This document shows positions 1 to 7,073 of a stretch of DNA of 9,256 bases, piece by piece. The stretch spans positions 1 to 9,256 of the forward strand of contig JAAZCB010001336.1 in NCBI GenBank assembly GCA_012513545.1. Direction: 5' to 3'. This DNA is from Clostridiaceae bacterium. Its GTDB lineage: Bacteria; Bacillota_A; Clostridia; Acetivibrionales; Acetivibrionaceae. The stretch's first letter is position 1. Every line of letters starts with the position of its first letter. The notes below the pieces were generated by a model that was not told the origin of the DNA, made no database searches, and saw only the letters and a program-made list of their open reading frames with translations. Made by a program: the position numbers and the translations under genes.

Positions 1-1
1 C

Positions 2-787
2 AGCGGGGAGGCAAAGCACCAGATTGTGCTTTATGAGTACCAACCTGACAGGAAGTATATACATCCGGAAAATTTTTTGAGGGATTTTTCAGGCTATCTC
101 CATACAGACGGATATGATGGCTATCATAAGTTACCTGAAAACATTATTGTTGTGGGTTGTTGGGCACATCTACGTCGGAAACTATTTGAAGCAATGAAAT
201 CCTTGCCTAAAGAAAAACAGTTAGGTTCCAATGCGAAAAAGGGAGTTGCCTATTGTGACAAACTATTTCAGTTTGAAAAGCAGTTCTCTTTGCTTACCCC
301 GAAAAACCGTAGCAAAGAGCGCGAGCAGCTTTCCAAGCCTCTGATGGATCAATTTTTCTACTGGATTGGAGCTTTAAATGCTTTGCCCAATAGTCTTCTT
401 GGCAAAGCTGCACATTATGCACAATCCCAGCGAAAATATCTTGAAAGGTATCTGCTGGACGAACGATTGGAAATATCAAACAATCGCGCCGAACGAAGTG
501 TGAAACCATTTGTAATCGGTCGCAAAAATTGGCTCTTTAACAACACCCCCAATGGTGCAAGGGCAAGTAGCATTTATTACAGCCTAGTTGTAACAGCAAT
601 AGAAAACAGCTTAAATCCATTTGAATATTTAACGTGGATTTTTACCAACGCTCCCAACCTTGGAAAATCCGGCTATGTATCAGCAATTGAAGATTTTTTG
701 CCCAGCAGTGCAAAAATACCATCGAAGGTATTTGTACCGAAGCCAAGAGAAACAAACACAGAAAAATATGCGTGGGAGGAATACTGA
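2..787 (+). CDS. tnpC: IS66 family transposase, C-terminal part (5' end outside window)
   Basis: This is the DDE transposase of an IS66 element, which cuts and joins the element ends. The reading frame is open from base 2 with no stop before it, so a GTG at position 26 is internal and not the true start; 261 codons are visible, roughly half of a typical IS66 transposase of about 500 residues. In fragment numbering, the family motif TDGYDGY (35-41) carries a catalytic Asp, GCWAHLRRKLFEA (52-64) is the characteristic Cys/His/Arg block, and NNRAERSVKPFVIGRKNWLF (160-179) carries the catalytic Glu. The closing IS66 C-terminal segment follows (SLVVTAIENSLNPFEYLTW, about 194-212). The first catalytic Asp should lie upstream. 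The stop TGA (785-787) overlaps the start of the next gene by one base. Family assignment is firm; whether the protein is active cannot be judged. Confidence 0.93.
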   Translation, partial: SGEAKHQIVLYEYQPDRKYIHPENFLRDFSGYLHTDGYDGYHKLPENIIVVGCWAHLRRKLFEAMKSLPKEKQLGSNAKKGVAYCDKLFQFEKQFSLLTPKNRSKEREQLSKPLMDQFFYWIGALNALPNSLLGKAAHYAQSQRKYLERYLLDERLEISNNRAERSVKPFVIGRKNWLFNNTPNGARASSIYYSLVVTAIENSLNPFEYLTWIFTNAPNLGKSGYVSAIEDFLPSSAKIPSKVFVPKPRETNTEKYAWEEY

Positions 788-1071
788 TGAAGGTTGGAAA
801 ACATACGGCGTTTATGATAGATTTTGTCTCTGACTTTGCCGAAGGAAAAATTTCGAGGTATGATTTTGAAATAGATTATGCGGGCTATGTTATTGAACAT
901 TTTCCGCTGATGGAAAGGGAGAATGCACGGTTAGCACGGAAATTTGCCAATACTGTCGATAGTGCCGTCGAATATTCTCAAGCTAACAATATATCGGATG
1001 ACGATTACAGAGTGGTGCTTAACAACGCTCTTTGCGACTTACTTGGTATTGATGAACCCGATTTGATATAA
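787..1071 (+). CDS. Small protein of unknown function encoded inside the IS66 element
   Basis: A 94-residue acidic protein beginning MKVGKHTAFMIDFV. I do not recognise its family. The ATG at 787 shares one base with the transposase stop (TGATG) and is preceded by GGAGGA at 775-780, which makes it a better start than the in-frame GTG at 772 lying inside that ribosome binding site. The layout suggests translational coupling to the transposase. The protein looks soluble and mainly helical, with many Asp/Glu (for example ISDDDY near 68-73 and DEPDLI at the C-terminus). It has no signal peptide, membrane segment, HTH or zinc motif that I can see. It ends 28 bases before the element's outer tip, so it belongs to the element and not to the host locus. 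It may be an accessory or passenger gene; the function is open. Confidence 0.72.
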   Translation: MKVGKHTAFMIDFVSDFAEGKISRYDFEIDYAGYVIEHFPLMERENARLARKFANTVDSAVEYSQANNISDDDYRVVLNNALCDLLGIDEPDLI

Positions 1072-1075
1072 CTCA

Positions 1076-1099
1076 CGTCAGAACGTGTTTGACGCTTAC
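1076..1099. repeat. IS66 right terminal inverted repeat
   Basis: The sequence ends GACGCTTAC at 1099; read inward on the minus strand it starts GTAAGCGTCAAACACG, matching the usual GTAAGCG tip of IS66-family ends. The inner boundary at about 1076 is approximate because the left repeat is not in the window. A short hairpin, CACGT (1074-1078) with ACGTG (1083-1087) and loop CAGA, sits across the inner part. Confidence 0.7.
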
Positions 1100-1128
1100 A
1101 GTTATCTAGACTAATAAAGTGACATATA

Positions 1129-2037
1129 CTACCTGTGCCCCCTCCACTTTCTCCTGTATTCCGAAGCCGTCAAACCCTCAACTTTGCGAAACACCTTGTT
1201 AAAATAGCTATTGTCATTAATTCCGCACACACGTGCAATTTCTTCAATCTGCATGTCTGAGAATCTTAAAAGTCCCTTGGCATGCGTAATCCGTTTTGTA
1301 ATGATATAATTTACCAGCGGTATACCATAAGCTTTTTTAAATTCTCTGGCCATGTGATACTTACTGATGTAAAACTCCCTGGCGATAATATCGAGCGAAA
1401 GCTTTTTCTGAAAGTTCCCATCTACATAATCCTTAATTTGTTTCATCTTTTGAGTACTAATGCTCTCATCTCTATTCGATTGATTATCTTTTTCTGTAAG
1501 GATTCTTGTAATAAGTCCGTCTAAAACATAAGACACCATTAACTCGGAATCGGCTCTTTTCTGAGAAGTCAGTAACATCAACTCTTCAAGGATGTTTATA
1601 TACTCAGATGGATTTTTTGGCCTGAATACAACTGAGTCGGTATTTTCATAAAAATAAAGGTAGTATTTGTCCATAAGAACTCCATTGAAATGTACCCACA
1701 TAAGCTCCCATGGGTCAACGTCACTGCTCTTATGGGAATAGGGCTTTCGGCAGTTTATAAAAACCTGGTCATTGGGTTTTAATTGATAAGCTTGTCCTTC
1801 ATAAGTAAAAGTACCGCTTCCCGATAATACAATCACGAAAAGGAAGGAATCCAGTGATTCACGTTTACTTGTATGGCTTTTCAGGCTTTTGAGTTTTCCT
1901 ATTTCCTGAATATAAAAAAGTGTATTCCTGGCAAATAAGCTTGGAGTAGATAGGACTCTTTGTGAATCTGTCCACTCATTTTGCTCATTTTCAAAGTAGT
2001 AAGTAATTTTGTCAGATGTATTTACATCCTTTTCCAT
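1129..2037 (-). CDS. AraC-family transcriptional regulator with N-terminal cupin sensor domain
   Basis: A 302-residue DNA-binding regulator. Residues about 30-125 form the AraC-type cupin/ligand domain, seen in FVIVLSGSGTFTYEGQAYQL (67-86) and the Pro/Asp/His pattern of KPNDQVFINCRKPYSHK (87-103), followed by the family-typical WELMWVHFNG (110-119). The C-terminal domain has two helix-turn-helix units, about 213-238 (LSLDIIAREFYISKYHMARE) and 262-288 (IEEIARVCGINDNSYFNKVF), closing with the AraC signature ASEYRRKW. The chosen ATG at 2037 has AAAGGA nine bases upstream; an in-frame ATG at 2079 would add 14 residues but has no comparable binding site. Cupin-type AraC regulators usually sense sugars or related metabolites. 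The gene is divergent from gmd-fcl, so local control of GDP-fucose synthesis is a reasonable inference, not shown. No terminator is visible in the 29 bases between its stop and the IS66 end. Confidence 0.92.
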   Translation of the reverse strand: MEKDVNTSDKITYYFENEQNEWTDSQRVLSTPSLFARNTLFYIQEIGKLKSLKSHTSKRESLDSFLFVIVLSGSGTFTYEGQAYQLKPNDQVFINCRKPYSHKSSDVDPWELMWVHFNGVLMDKYYLYFYENTDSVVFRPKNPSEYINILEELMLLTSQKRADSELMVSYVLDGLITRILTEKDNQSNRDESISTQKMKQIKDYVDGNFQKKLSLDIIAREFYISKYHMAREFKKAYGIPLVNYIITKRITHAKGLLRFSDMQIEEIARVCGINDNSYFNKVFRKVEGLTASEYRRKWRGHR

Positions 2038-2109
2038 TGTGAATATTCCTTTCAGCAAGATAATACTATTATGCAGCAATTTACTCTATGGATAATATTA
2101 TGTAAGTAT

Positions 2110-2137
2110 ATTATACTATTTTTTTGAAGATTGTAAA
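2110..2137 (-). promoter_or_regulatory. Candidate sigma-A promoter of the araC-type regulator
   Basis: On the minus strand, TTTACA (2137-2132, five of six consensus bases) is followed after 16 bases by a perfect TATAAT (2115-2110). Transcription would begin near 2103, giving a leader of about 65 bases before the ATG at 2037. The -10 lies inside the first copy of the 13-base direct repeat. Confidence 0.55.
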
Positions 2138-2168
2138 GAATACCTTGTTTCATAAAAAGTTTCGTAAG

Positions 2169-2197
2169 TTTCCATAACGAATTAACGCAAATATTAT
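2169..2197 (+). promoter_or_regulatory. Candidate promoter of gmd-fcl
   Basis: TTTCCA (2169-2174, four of six) and TATTAT (2192-2197, five of six) are separated by 17 bases. The start would be near 2204, just ahead of AAAGGAGG (2213-2220), six bases before the gmd ATG. The weak -35 would suit an activator-dependent promoter. It is overlapped by a dyad, TTCGT (2161-2165) and ACGAA (2177-2181). Confidence 0.45.
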
Positions 2198-2226
2198 ACT
2201 ATTCATTATACAAAAGGAGGATATTT

Positions 2227-3318
2227 ATGAAAAAAGTTGCATTAATTACAGGTATTACCGGACAGGATGGATCATATCTCGCAGAGCTGCTGCTGGAAAA
2301 AGGTTATGAGGTACACGGTATTATCCGCAGACATAGTACTATTGCTACAGGCAGGGTTGACCACTTATACAACGACAAAAGCCTTAAGGGACGTTTTTTT
2401 CTCCATTATGGCGATTTAACGGATTCCTGCAATCTTGTAGGCCTTGTTACAAAGATTAAACCAGATGAAATATATAATCTAGCTGCACAGTCGCATGTTG
2501 CAGTGTCCTTTGAAGTACCTGAGTATACAGCTGAGGCTACGGGAGTAGGGACAATCCGTCTGCTCGATGCCATGTATCAAAGTGGATTGAATTGTAAATT
2601 TTATCAGGCTTCCACCTCGGAATTGTATGGTGGTATTCCTGAAACTGCACCGCAGAGTGAAAAGACACCTTTTTATCCTAAAAGTCCATACGGGGCTGCT
2701 AAATTGTATTCCTACTGGATAACTGTTAATTATCGTGAATCCTATAACATTTTTGCTTGCAACGGTATTCTTTTCAACCACGAATCCCCAAGAAGAGGTG
2801 AAACTTTTGTAACCAGAAAAATCACAATTGCTGTTGCCAATATTGCTGCGGGGAAACAGGAGAAATTAACCCTTGGTAATATGGACGCTAAGAGGGACTG
2901 GGGATTTGCAGGAGATTATGTTGAGGGTATGTGGAGAATGCTTCAGCAGGACAAGCCGGGGGACTATGTGCTTGCTACCAATGAAACGCATACTGTCCGT
3001 GAGTTTGTTGAATTATCCTTTGCAGAAATAGGTATTGAGCTTGAGTGGAAGGGCGTTGGAATAGATGAAAAGGGATATGACAGGAAAACAGGTCGTCTCC
3101 TGGTTGAAGTAAACCCGAGGTACTTCAGGCCTGCGGAAGTTGATTTGCTGTGGGGCGACTGCTCAAAAGCCGAAAAGGAATTGGGCTGGAAGCGTGAAGT
3201 AAGCTTTAAAGGACTTGTGAAAATGATGGTTGATGCTGATATGCGTGATATAGCCGGAATGTCTTCTGAAGAATTCAAGAAGCTTAATGGTTCACATAAG
3301 GTAATGGCAACGGTATAG
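2227..3318 (+). CDS. gmd: GDP-mannose 4,6-dehydratase
   Basis: A cytoplasmic extended short-chain dehydrogenase that converts GDP-D-mannose to GDP-4-keto-6-deoxy-D-mannose, the first committed step to GDP-L-fucose. The 363 residues match the usual family length. The NADP-binding loop is [11 protein letters not shown] (8-18, glycines 9, 12 and 15). The active site shows Thr130, Ser131 and Glu132 in [10 protein letters not shown] and the Tyr155-xxx-Lys159 pair in [12 protein letters not shown]. Hallmark GMD blocks follow: [13 protein letters not shown] (182-194), [20 protein letters not shown] (217-236) and [16 protein letters not shown] (296-311). The start has a near-perfect AAAGGAGG six bases upstream. 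It is the first gene of a two-gene operon with fcl (51 bases apart) that ends in a strong terminator. The same keto intermediate can also feed GDP-rhamnose or GDP-perosamine, but the adjacent fcl points to fucose. Confidence 0.97.
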   Translation: MKKVALITGITGQDGSYLAELLLEKGYEVHGIIRRHSTIATGRVDHLYNDKSLKGRFFLHYGDLTDSCNLVGLVTKIKPDEIYNLAAQSHVAVSFEVPEYTAEATGVGTIRLLDAMYQSGLNCKFYQASTSELYGGIPETAPQSEKTPFYPKSPYGAAKLYSYWITVNYRESYNIFACNGILFNHESPRRGETFVTRKITIAVANIAAGKQEKLTLGNMDAKRDWGFAGDYVEGMWRMLQQDKPGDYVLATNETHTVREFVELSFAEIGIELEWKGVGIDEKGYDRKTGRLLVEVNPRYFRPAEVDLLWGDCSKAEKELGWKREVSFKGLVKMMVDADMRDIAGMSSEEFKKLNGSHKVMATV

Positions 3319-3369
3319 ATTTATAACACAATGTAGATCATAGTTATGTAAGGGAGGTCGCTTATAATA

Positions 3370-4311
3370 ATGCAAAAGGATTCTAAAATTTATGTAGCAG
3401 GGCACAAAGGTCTGGTTGGTTCTGCAATAGTAAGAAATCTTAAATCAAAAGGTTATTCCAATATTATCGGAAGGACTATTGAAGAGCTTGACCTGATGGA
3501 CCAGTTAGCTGTAAGAAGGTTCTTTGAAGAGGAAAGACCTGAATACGTAATACTTGCGGCAGCAAAAGTTGGCGGCATAAATGCCAACAATACATATCCT
3601 GCCGAGTTTATATATGATAACCTTCAGATTGAGTGCAATGTTATTAAAAGCGCTCATGATTATAAGGTGAAAAAGCTTTTATTTCTAGGAAGTACCTGCA
3701 TTTATCCCAAGATGGCTCCGCAGCCGATTTGCGAGGATGCATTGCTTACAGGGCTGCTGGAAGAAACGAATGAAGCTTATGCGATTGCCAAGATTGCAGG
3801 ACTTGAGATGTGTAAGTTCTTTAAAAGACAGTACGGTGATAATTTTATCAGTTGTATGCCGACTAATTTATATGGTCCTAATGATAATTTCGACTTGAAC
3901 AGCTCACATGTAATGCCGGCATTGATACGCAAATTCTATGAAGCAAAAATAAACAATATGCCGACTGTGGAATGCTGGGGCACCGGTTCGCCGCTTCGTG
4001 AGTTCCTTTATGTTGATGATATGGCAGATGCCTGTGTTTTTCTTCTTGAAAACTATGACGGTGAGCAGCACGTTAATATAGGAACTGGCAGGGAAGTAAC
4101 AATAAAGCAGCTGGCTGAAACGATTCAGAAGGTTGTGGGCTATACTGGTGAGATTGTATGGAATACCTCCATGCCTGACGGGACTCCAAGAAAACTTACC
4201 AATGTAAACAAGCTTCACAGTCTGGGCTGGAAACACAAGGTTGAGCTTGAGGAAGGCGTAAAGCTTGCGTATGAGTGGTTTGTAGAGAATTATACCATCA
4301 GTAAAAAGTAA
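3370..4311 (+). CDS. fcl: GDP-L-fucose synthase (epimerase/reductase)
   Basis: This enzyme does the 3,5-epimerisation and NADPH reduction of GDP-4-keto-6-deoxy-D-mannose to GDP-L-fucose, following Gmd. The 313 residues are normal for the family. The nucleotide-binding loop is [12 protein letters not shown] (9-20, glycines 11, 14 and 17). Catalytic residues known from the E. coli enzyme are present: Ser108 and Cys110 in LGSTCIYPK, Tyr137 and Lys141 in [10 protein letters not shown], and His180 in [13 protein letters not shown]. The blocks [13 protein letters not shown] (163-175) and [18 protein letters not shown] (204-221) are typical. The ribosome binding site AGGGAGG (3351-3357) lies 12 bases from the ATG, longer than ideal. 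A stop at 3349-3351 rules out an upstream in-frame start beyond the binding site, and none of the common start codons lies between. Expression is probably from the gmd promoter. Confidence 0.97.
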   Translation: MQKDSKIYVAGHKGLVGSAIVRNLKSKGYSNIIGRTIEELDLMDQLAVRRFFEEERPEYVILAAAKVGGINANNTYPAEFIYDNLQIECNVIKSAHDYKVKKLLFLGSTCIYPKMAPQPICEDALLTGLLEETNEAYAIAKIAGLEMCKFFKRQYGDNFISCMPTNLYGPNDNFDLNSSHVMPALIRKFYEAKINNMPTVECWGTGSPLREFLYVDDMADACVFLLENYDGEQHVNIGTGREVTIKQLAETIQKVVGYTGEIVWNTSMPDGTPRKLTNVNKLHSLGWKHKVELEEGVKLAYEWFVENYTISKK

Positions 4312-4327
4312 TAAGAGATATTTTCAT

Positions 4328-4359
4328 AAAAACAGCTGAATTAATGTTCAGCTGTTTTT
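4328..4359 (+). terminator. Intrinsic terminator of the gmd-fcl operon
   Basis: AAAAACAGCTGAA (4328-4340) pairs perfectly over 13 bases with TTCAGCTGTTTTT (4347-4359) around a six-base loop. It begins 16 bases after the fcl stop. The T run at the end of the right arm serves as the U tract. The A run on the left arm would give the same signal on the minus strand. Confidence 0.88.
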
Positions 4360-4401
4360 GCGGTATAAAAATTCAATTATGCAGTAAACTATCTTTTTAT
4401 A

Positions 4402-4429
4402 TTAATAGAAATGTATCCGGCTATATAAT
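4402..4429 (+). promoter_or_regulatory. Candidate promoter of the GT-B-type gene
   Basis: A perfect TATAAT (4424-4429) has a weak TTAATA (4402-4407) 16 bases upstream. It sits after the fcl terminator and gives a leader of about 30 bases before the ATG at 4466, so the gene is likely transcribed apart from gmd-fcl. The -35 match is poor, so the call rests mainly on the -10 and position. Confidence 0.35.
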
Positions 4430-4465
4430 TTATGGTTTATGAATGTGTAGAGCATGGAGGAGTCA

Positions 4466-5533
4466 ATGGATAAAAAATGGATTGTATTTTATATTTCATC
4501 CCACGGGTTCGGTCATATGACCAGATGCCTGGCAATTATCGAAGAGTTATTGGAAAAAACGGATTATAGTATCTATATAGCAAGCGGGAAGTTTCAGAAT
4601 GATTTTGCCGGAGTTTATCTGGAAGGGCATGCAGACAGGCTTTTATTCAGAAATATTGTTACTGATATTGGTCTTATAAATAATAAAAACAGTCTGAAGG
4701 TTGATACGGAAAAACTTCAGAAGGAATTGTTTAATTTTACGGCCGGTTGGGATACTGTTTCGGATGAAGAGTTTTATATTCTGAGTAGTTTTAATATTTC
4801 CTGTATAATTAGTGATATCAGTCCCATTGGTGCTTTAGTTGCTGAAAAATTAGGTGTCAGATGTATTGGGATTTCTAATTTTACCTGGGTTGAACAGTAT
4901 GAAAGCCTGGAGCTGGACTGTGATATAATTCAAAAATATATTGAGGCTTATAAAAAGCTGGATTGCTTTATTGAATATGAACTGGCGTTACCCATGGAAA
5001 GCTTGAAAATACCAAGGCTTAAAACAGGATTTATATCAAGGAAAATTGATCCTGCCAGGGTTGAAGAGATTAAACAAAAGCATGGTAATAGCATTATTAT
5101 AACTTGCGGAAAGTCGGCAAACCTTGAGAACATTAATGTCAGGAATTTTGATGGCTGTATTTTTACAACAAGCGGTATAAATATTACCGGCAACAATAAC
5201 GTTGTAAAGCTTCCTTTAAATACACCTGATACGCAGAATTATATTGCTGCCGGCAGTGCTGTGATTACAAAGGCTGGATGGGGCACAATTTCTGAAGCGG
5301 TTATTGCAAAGAGCAAGCTTGTTTTAATTGAAAGAGAAGATGTTTTTGAGGATACCTACAGCATTACGGAATTAAAAAACAGGGCTCTGGCAATTTCCAT
5401 AAAGGAAAGTGCTTTGACTAATTTGGATATGGTGCATTTAGGGCAGGAGCTTAATAGGAATATCTCCCTGGAAAAGCTAAATACCTATTCGGATCAAACA
5501 GACTATATTATAAAAGCTCTGGAGCTGGGCTGA
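4466..5533 (+). CDS. GT-B-fold glycosyltransferase-like protein related to the N-terminal half of L-arabinokinase
   Basis: A 355-residue, apparently soluble protein with the look of a two-domain GT-B fold. The N-terminal glycine/histidine loop is ISSHGFGHMTRCLAIIEELL (10-29), close to the HGFGHxTR loop that opens plant L-arabinokinase and also recalls MurG-like transferases. Next come SDISPIGALVAEKLGVRCIG (116-135) and NFTW (138-141), again as in arabinokinase. The C-terminal donor-site region reads NYIAAGSAVITKAGWGTISE (258-277), the usual GT-B position for binding a nucleotide sugar. There is no GHMP kinase domain, signal peptide or membrane segment. The ATG at 4466 has GGAGG (4456-4460) five bases upstream; the ATG at 4454 lies next to that site and has none of its own. 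It is flanked by GDP-fucose and UDP-glucuronate genes, so a role in sugar transfer for the same polymer is plausible. Donor and acceptor are unknown. Confidence 0.7.
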   Translation: MDKKWIVFYISSHGFGHMTRCLAIIEELLEKTDYSIYIASGKFQNDFAGVYLEGHADRLLFRNIVTDIGLINNKNSLKVDTEKLQKELFNFTAGWDTVSDEEFYILSSFNISCIISDISPIGALVAEKLGVRCIGISNFTWVEQYESLELDCDIIQKYIEAYKKLDCFIEYELALPMESLKIPRLKTGFISRKIDPARVEEIKQKHGNSIIITCGKSANLENINVRNFDGCIFTTSGINITGNNNVVKLPLNTPDTQNYIAAGSAVITKAGWGTISEAVIAKSKLVLIEREDVFEDTYSITELKNRALAISIKESALTNLDMVHLGQELNRNISLEKLNTYSDQTDYIIKALELG

Positions 5534-5616
5534 CAGGATACCGGCTTTTTGGATAAGTATACATCCTGCGAACAAATAAATAATGCTCATTGTTACTTTT
5601 CTCAGGGTTATTATTG

Positions 5617-5625
5617 TGATATACT
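5617..5625 (+). promoter_or_regulatory. Candidate extended -10 promoter upstream of ugd
   Basis: TGATATACT is a TGn-extended -10 (hexamer TATACT at 5620-5625) with only a weak TTTTCT (5597-5602) 17 bases upstream. A second possibility is the perfect TATAAT at 5695-5700, but no -35 resembling consensus lies at a normal distance. The 204 bases from 5534 to 5737 otherwise hold no gene that I can support, and no terminator hairpin follows the upstream gene, so read-through into ugd is also possible. Confidence 0.3.
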
Positions 5626-5737
5626 TACTGTTAGGTTCATTCGAAATGAGAAAGGTTATTCACTGATTAATAAAATTTTCAAGTATAAGATACGTATAAT
5701 TTAATGGGGTTAAATATCATTGTGAGGAGATGACGTT

Positions 5738-7063
5738 ATGACACCAAGAGTTGCGGTTTTTGGAACCGGATATGTCGGACTGGTATCAGGTGTTTGTATC
5801 GCTGATTTTGGAATTAATGTAATTTGTGTGGATGTTGACGAGAAGAAAATCCAAAGATTAAATGATGGTGAGATACCTATTTATGAACCTGGTCTGGATG
5901 TTTTCCTTGAAAGAAACATAAAAGCAGGAAGAATTCGTTTTACTACAGAGGCAAAGATGGCGATTGAAGAGTCGGATGTTATTTTCATTGCTGTCGGTAC
6001 TCCGCCTGCTGAAAACGGTGAAGCTGATTTGCAATACGTTTACAAGGTTGCTCAGACAATCGGCGATTATATGAATGGCTATAAGGTGGTTGTTGACAAA
6101 AGTACCGTTCCTATCGGTACAGGGCAGGAAGTGAAGAGGATTATCAAGGAGAGGCTTGATGTAAGAGGTGAGGAGCATATCTTTGATGTGGTTTCAAATC
6201 CGGAGTTCCTGCGTGAAGGTAAGGCGCTTCAGGACTTTACTCATCCTGATCGTGTCGTTATAGGTGTAGAGAGCGAGAATGTTGCGGAAATAATGAAAAA
6301 GGTATACAGGCCTCTTTATATTAATGAGACACCTTTCATTGTCACCAATATTGAGACTGCGGAGATGATTAAATACGCGTGCAATGCCTTCCTGGCTACA
6401 AAGATAACCTTCATTAACGAGATAGCCAATCTTTGTGAAAAGGTTGGTGCAAATGTACAGCATGTAGCAAAAGCCATGGGACGTGACGGGAGAATAAGCC
6501 CCAAATTCCTGCATGCCGGACCGGGGTTTGGCGGAAGCTGTTTTCCAAAGGATACTAAAGCACTTGTTCAAATAGGTGAAAAACTTGGAGTTCAAATGTC
6601 AGTTGTCAACTCTGTTGTAGAGGCAAATGACCGTCAGAAGCAGTTAGTGGCGGGTAAGCTTGAGAAGGTATTGGGAAGTCTTGAGGGAAAGACCATAGGG
6701 ATTCTGGGATTGGCCTTCAAGCCGGAAACAGATGATATGAGAGATGCTCCGGCGTTAACAGTCATCAACAGTCTTCTTGATAAGGGGGCAAAGGTTAAAG
6801 CATATGACCCTCAATCCATGAAGGAAGCCAAAAAAGAGCTTGCCAAAAGTAAAAAGGATATTATTTTTTGCAAGCACGCTTATGATACGGCTGAAGGGGC
6901 AGACGCCCTGCTTTTGATTACTGAATGGCATGAATTCCGTAATATGGACCTTTTGCTTATTAAGAAGATAATGAACGGAAATGTTTTTTATGATGCAAGA
7001 AACATTTACTTAAGGAAAGATATGGAATATTTGGGTTTTAAATACATTGGTACAGGAGTATAA
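5738..7063 (+). CDS. ugd: UDP-glucose 6-dehydrogenase
   Basis: A cytoplasmic NAD-dependent enzyme that oxidises UDP-glucose twice to give UDP-glucuronate, the precursor of acidic sugars in capsules, exopolysaccharides and teichuronic acids. The 441 residues fit the bacterial family. The N-terminal Rossmann loop is VFGTGYVGLVSGVC (7-20), with Asp32 at the end of the second strand. Then come DKSTVPIGTG (120-129) and NPEFLREGKA (154-163). The central helix has Lys212 and Asn216 in EMIKYACNAFLATK, and the catalytic cysteine Cys268 lies in GPGFGGSCFPKD (261-272). The C-terminal UDP-binding domain opens with LGLAFKPETDDMRDAPAL (323-340). GAGGAG (5724-5729) precedes the ATG by eight bases. All expected catalytic residues are present. 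Bacterial UDP-glucose dehydrogenases can be controlled by tyrosine phosphorylation, but no kinase is nearby. The gene ends at a terminator shared with convergent manC. Confidence 0.97.
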   Translation: MTPRVAVFGTGYVGLVSGVCIADFGINVICVDVDEKKIQRLNDGEIPIYEPGLDVFLERNIKAGRIRFTTEAKMAIEESDVIFIAVGTPPAENGEADLQYVYKVAQTIGDYMNGYKVVVDKSTVPIGTGQEVKRIIKERLDVRGEEHIFDVVSNPEFLREGKALQDFTHPDRVVIGVESENVAEIMKKVYRPLYINETPFIVTNIETAEMIKYACNAFLATKITFINEIANLCEKVGANVQHVAKAMGRDGRISPKFLHAGPGFGGSCFPKDTKALVQIGEKLGVQMSVVNSVVEANDRQKQLVAGKLEKVLGSLEGKTIGILGLAFKPETDDMRDAPALTVINSLLDKGAKVKAYDPQSMKEAKKELAKSKKDIIFCKHAYDTAEGADALLLITEWHEFRNMDLLLIKKIMNGNVFYDARNIYLRKDMEYLGFKYIGTGV

Positions 7064-7073
7064 TACAATAATA

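Larger units (their letters stand above)
1..1099 (+). mobile_element. Right-hand portion of an IS66-family insertion sequence
   Basis: The segment holds the end of an IS66-type transposase gene, a small coupled gene and a terminal sequence ending GACGCTTAC at 1091-1099, whose reverse complement GTAAGCGTC is the typical outer tip of IS66-family inverted repeats. The left end, with any tnpA/tnpB genes, the start of the transposase and the left inverted repeat, lies outside the window. IS66 elements usually make 8-bp target duplications, so AGTTATCT at 1100-1107 is the predicted duplication. This cannot be checked without the other end. The transposase reading frame is intact as far as seen, so this copy shows no sign of decay here. 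Confidence 0.85.
2108..2203. repeat. Exact 13-base direct repeat in the araC/gmd divergent region
   Basis: ATATTATACTATT occurs at 2108-2120 and again at 2191-2203, start to start 83 bases, close to eight helical turns. A third related copy, ATAATACTATT at 2060-2070, differs from the last 11 bases of the repeat at one position. Each full copy contains a -10-like hexamer, so promoter function could explain part of the similarity. Confidence 0.5.

Noticed and set aside
26..28. GTG at 26 as the start of the IS66 transposase
   Set aside because: The frame stays open to the window edge and codons 2-25 continue the family sequence (SGEAKHQI), so the gene begins outside the window.
1074..1090. Short hairpin CACGT/ACGTG followed by TTT as a terminator of the small IS66 gene
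   Set aside because: The stem has only five pairs and the T run only three bases; it is better explained as part of the terminal inverted repeat.
5583..5666. A 27-residue hydrophobic open frame starting MLIVTFLRVIIVIYLLLG between the GT-B gene and ugd
   Set aside because: It looks membrane-like, but there is no ribosome binding site upstream of the ATG at 5583 and it overlaps the candidate ugd promoter. AT-rich spacer DNA readily gives hydrophobic short frames.
6194..6595. A 133-codon minus-strand open frame inside ugd, and similar long antisense frames inside gmd, fcl and manC
   Set aside because: They lie fully within well-conserved genes, have no ribosome binding sites that I can see, and their translations look like frame shadows rich in Cys, Phe, Ser and Leu.
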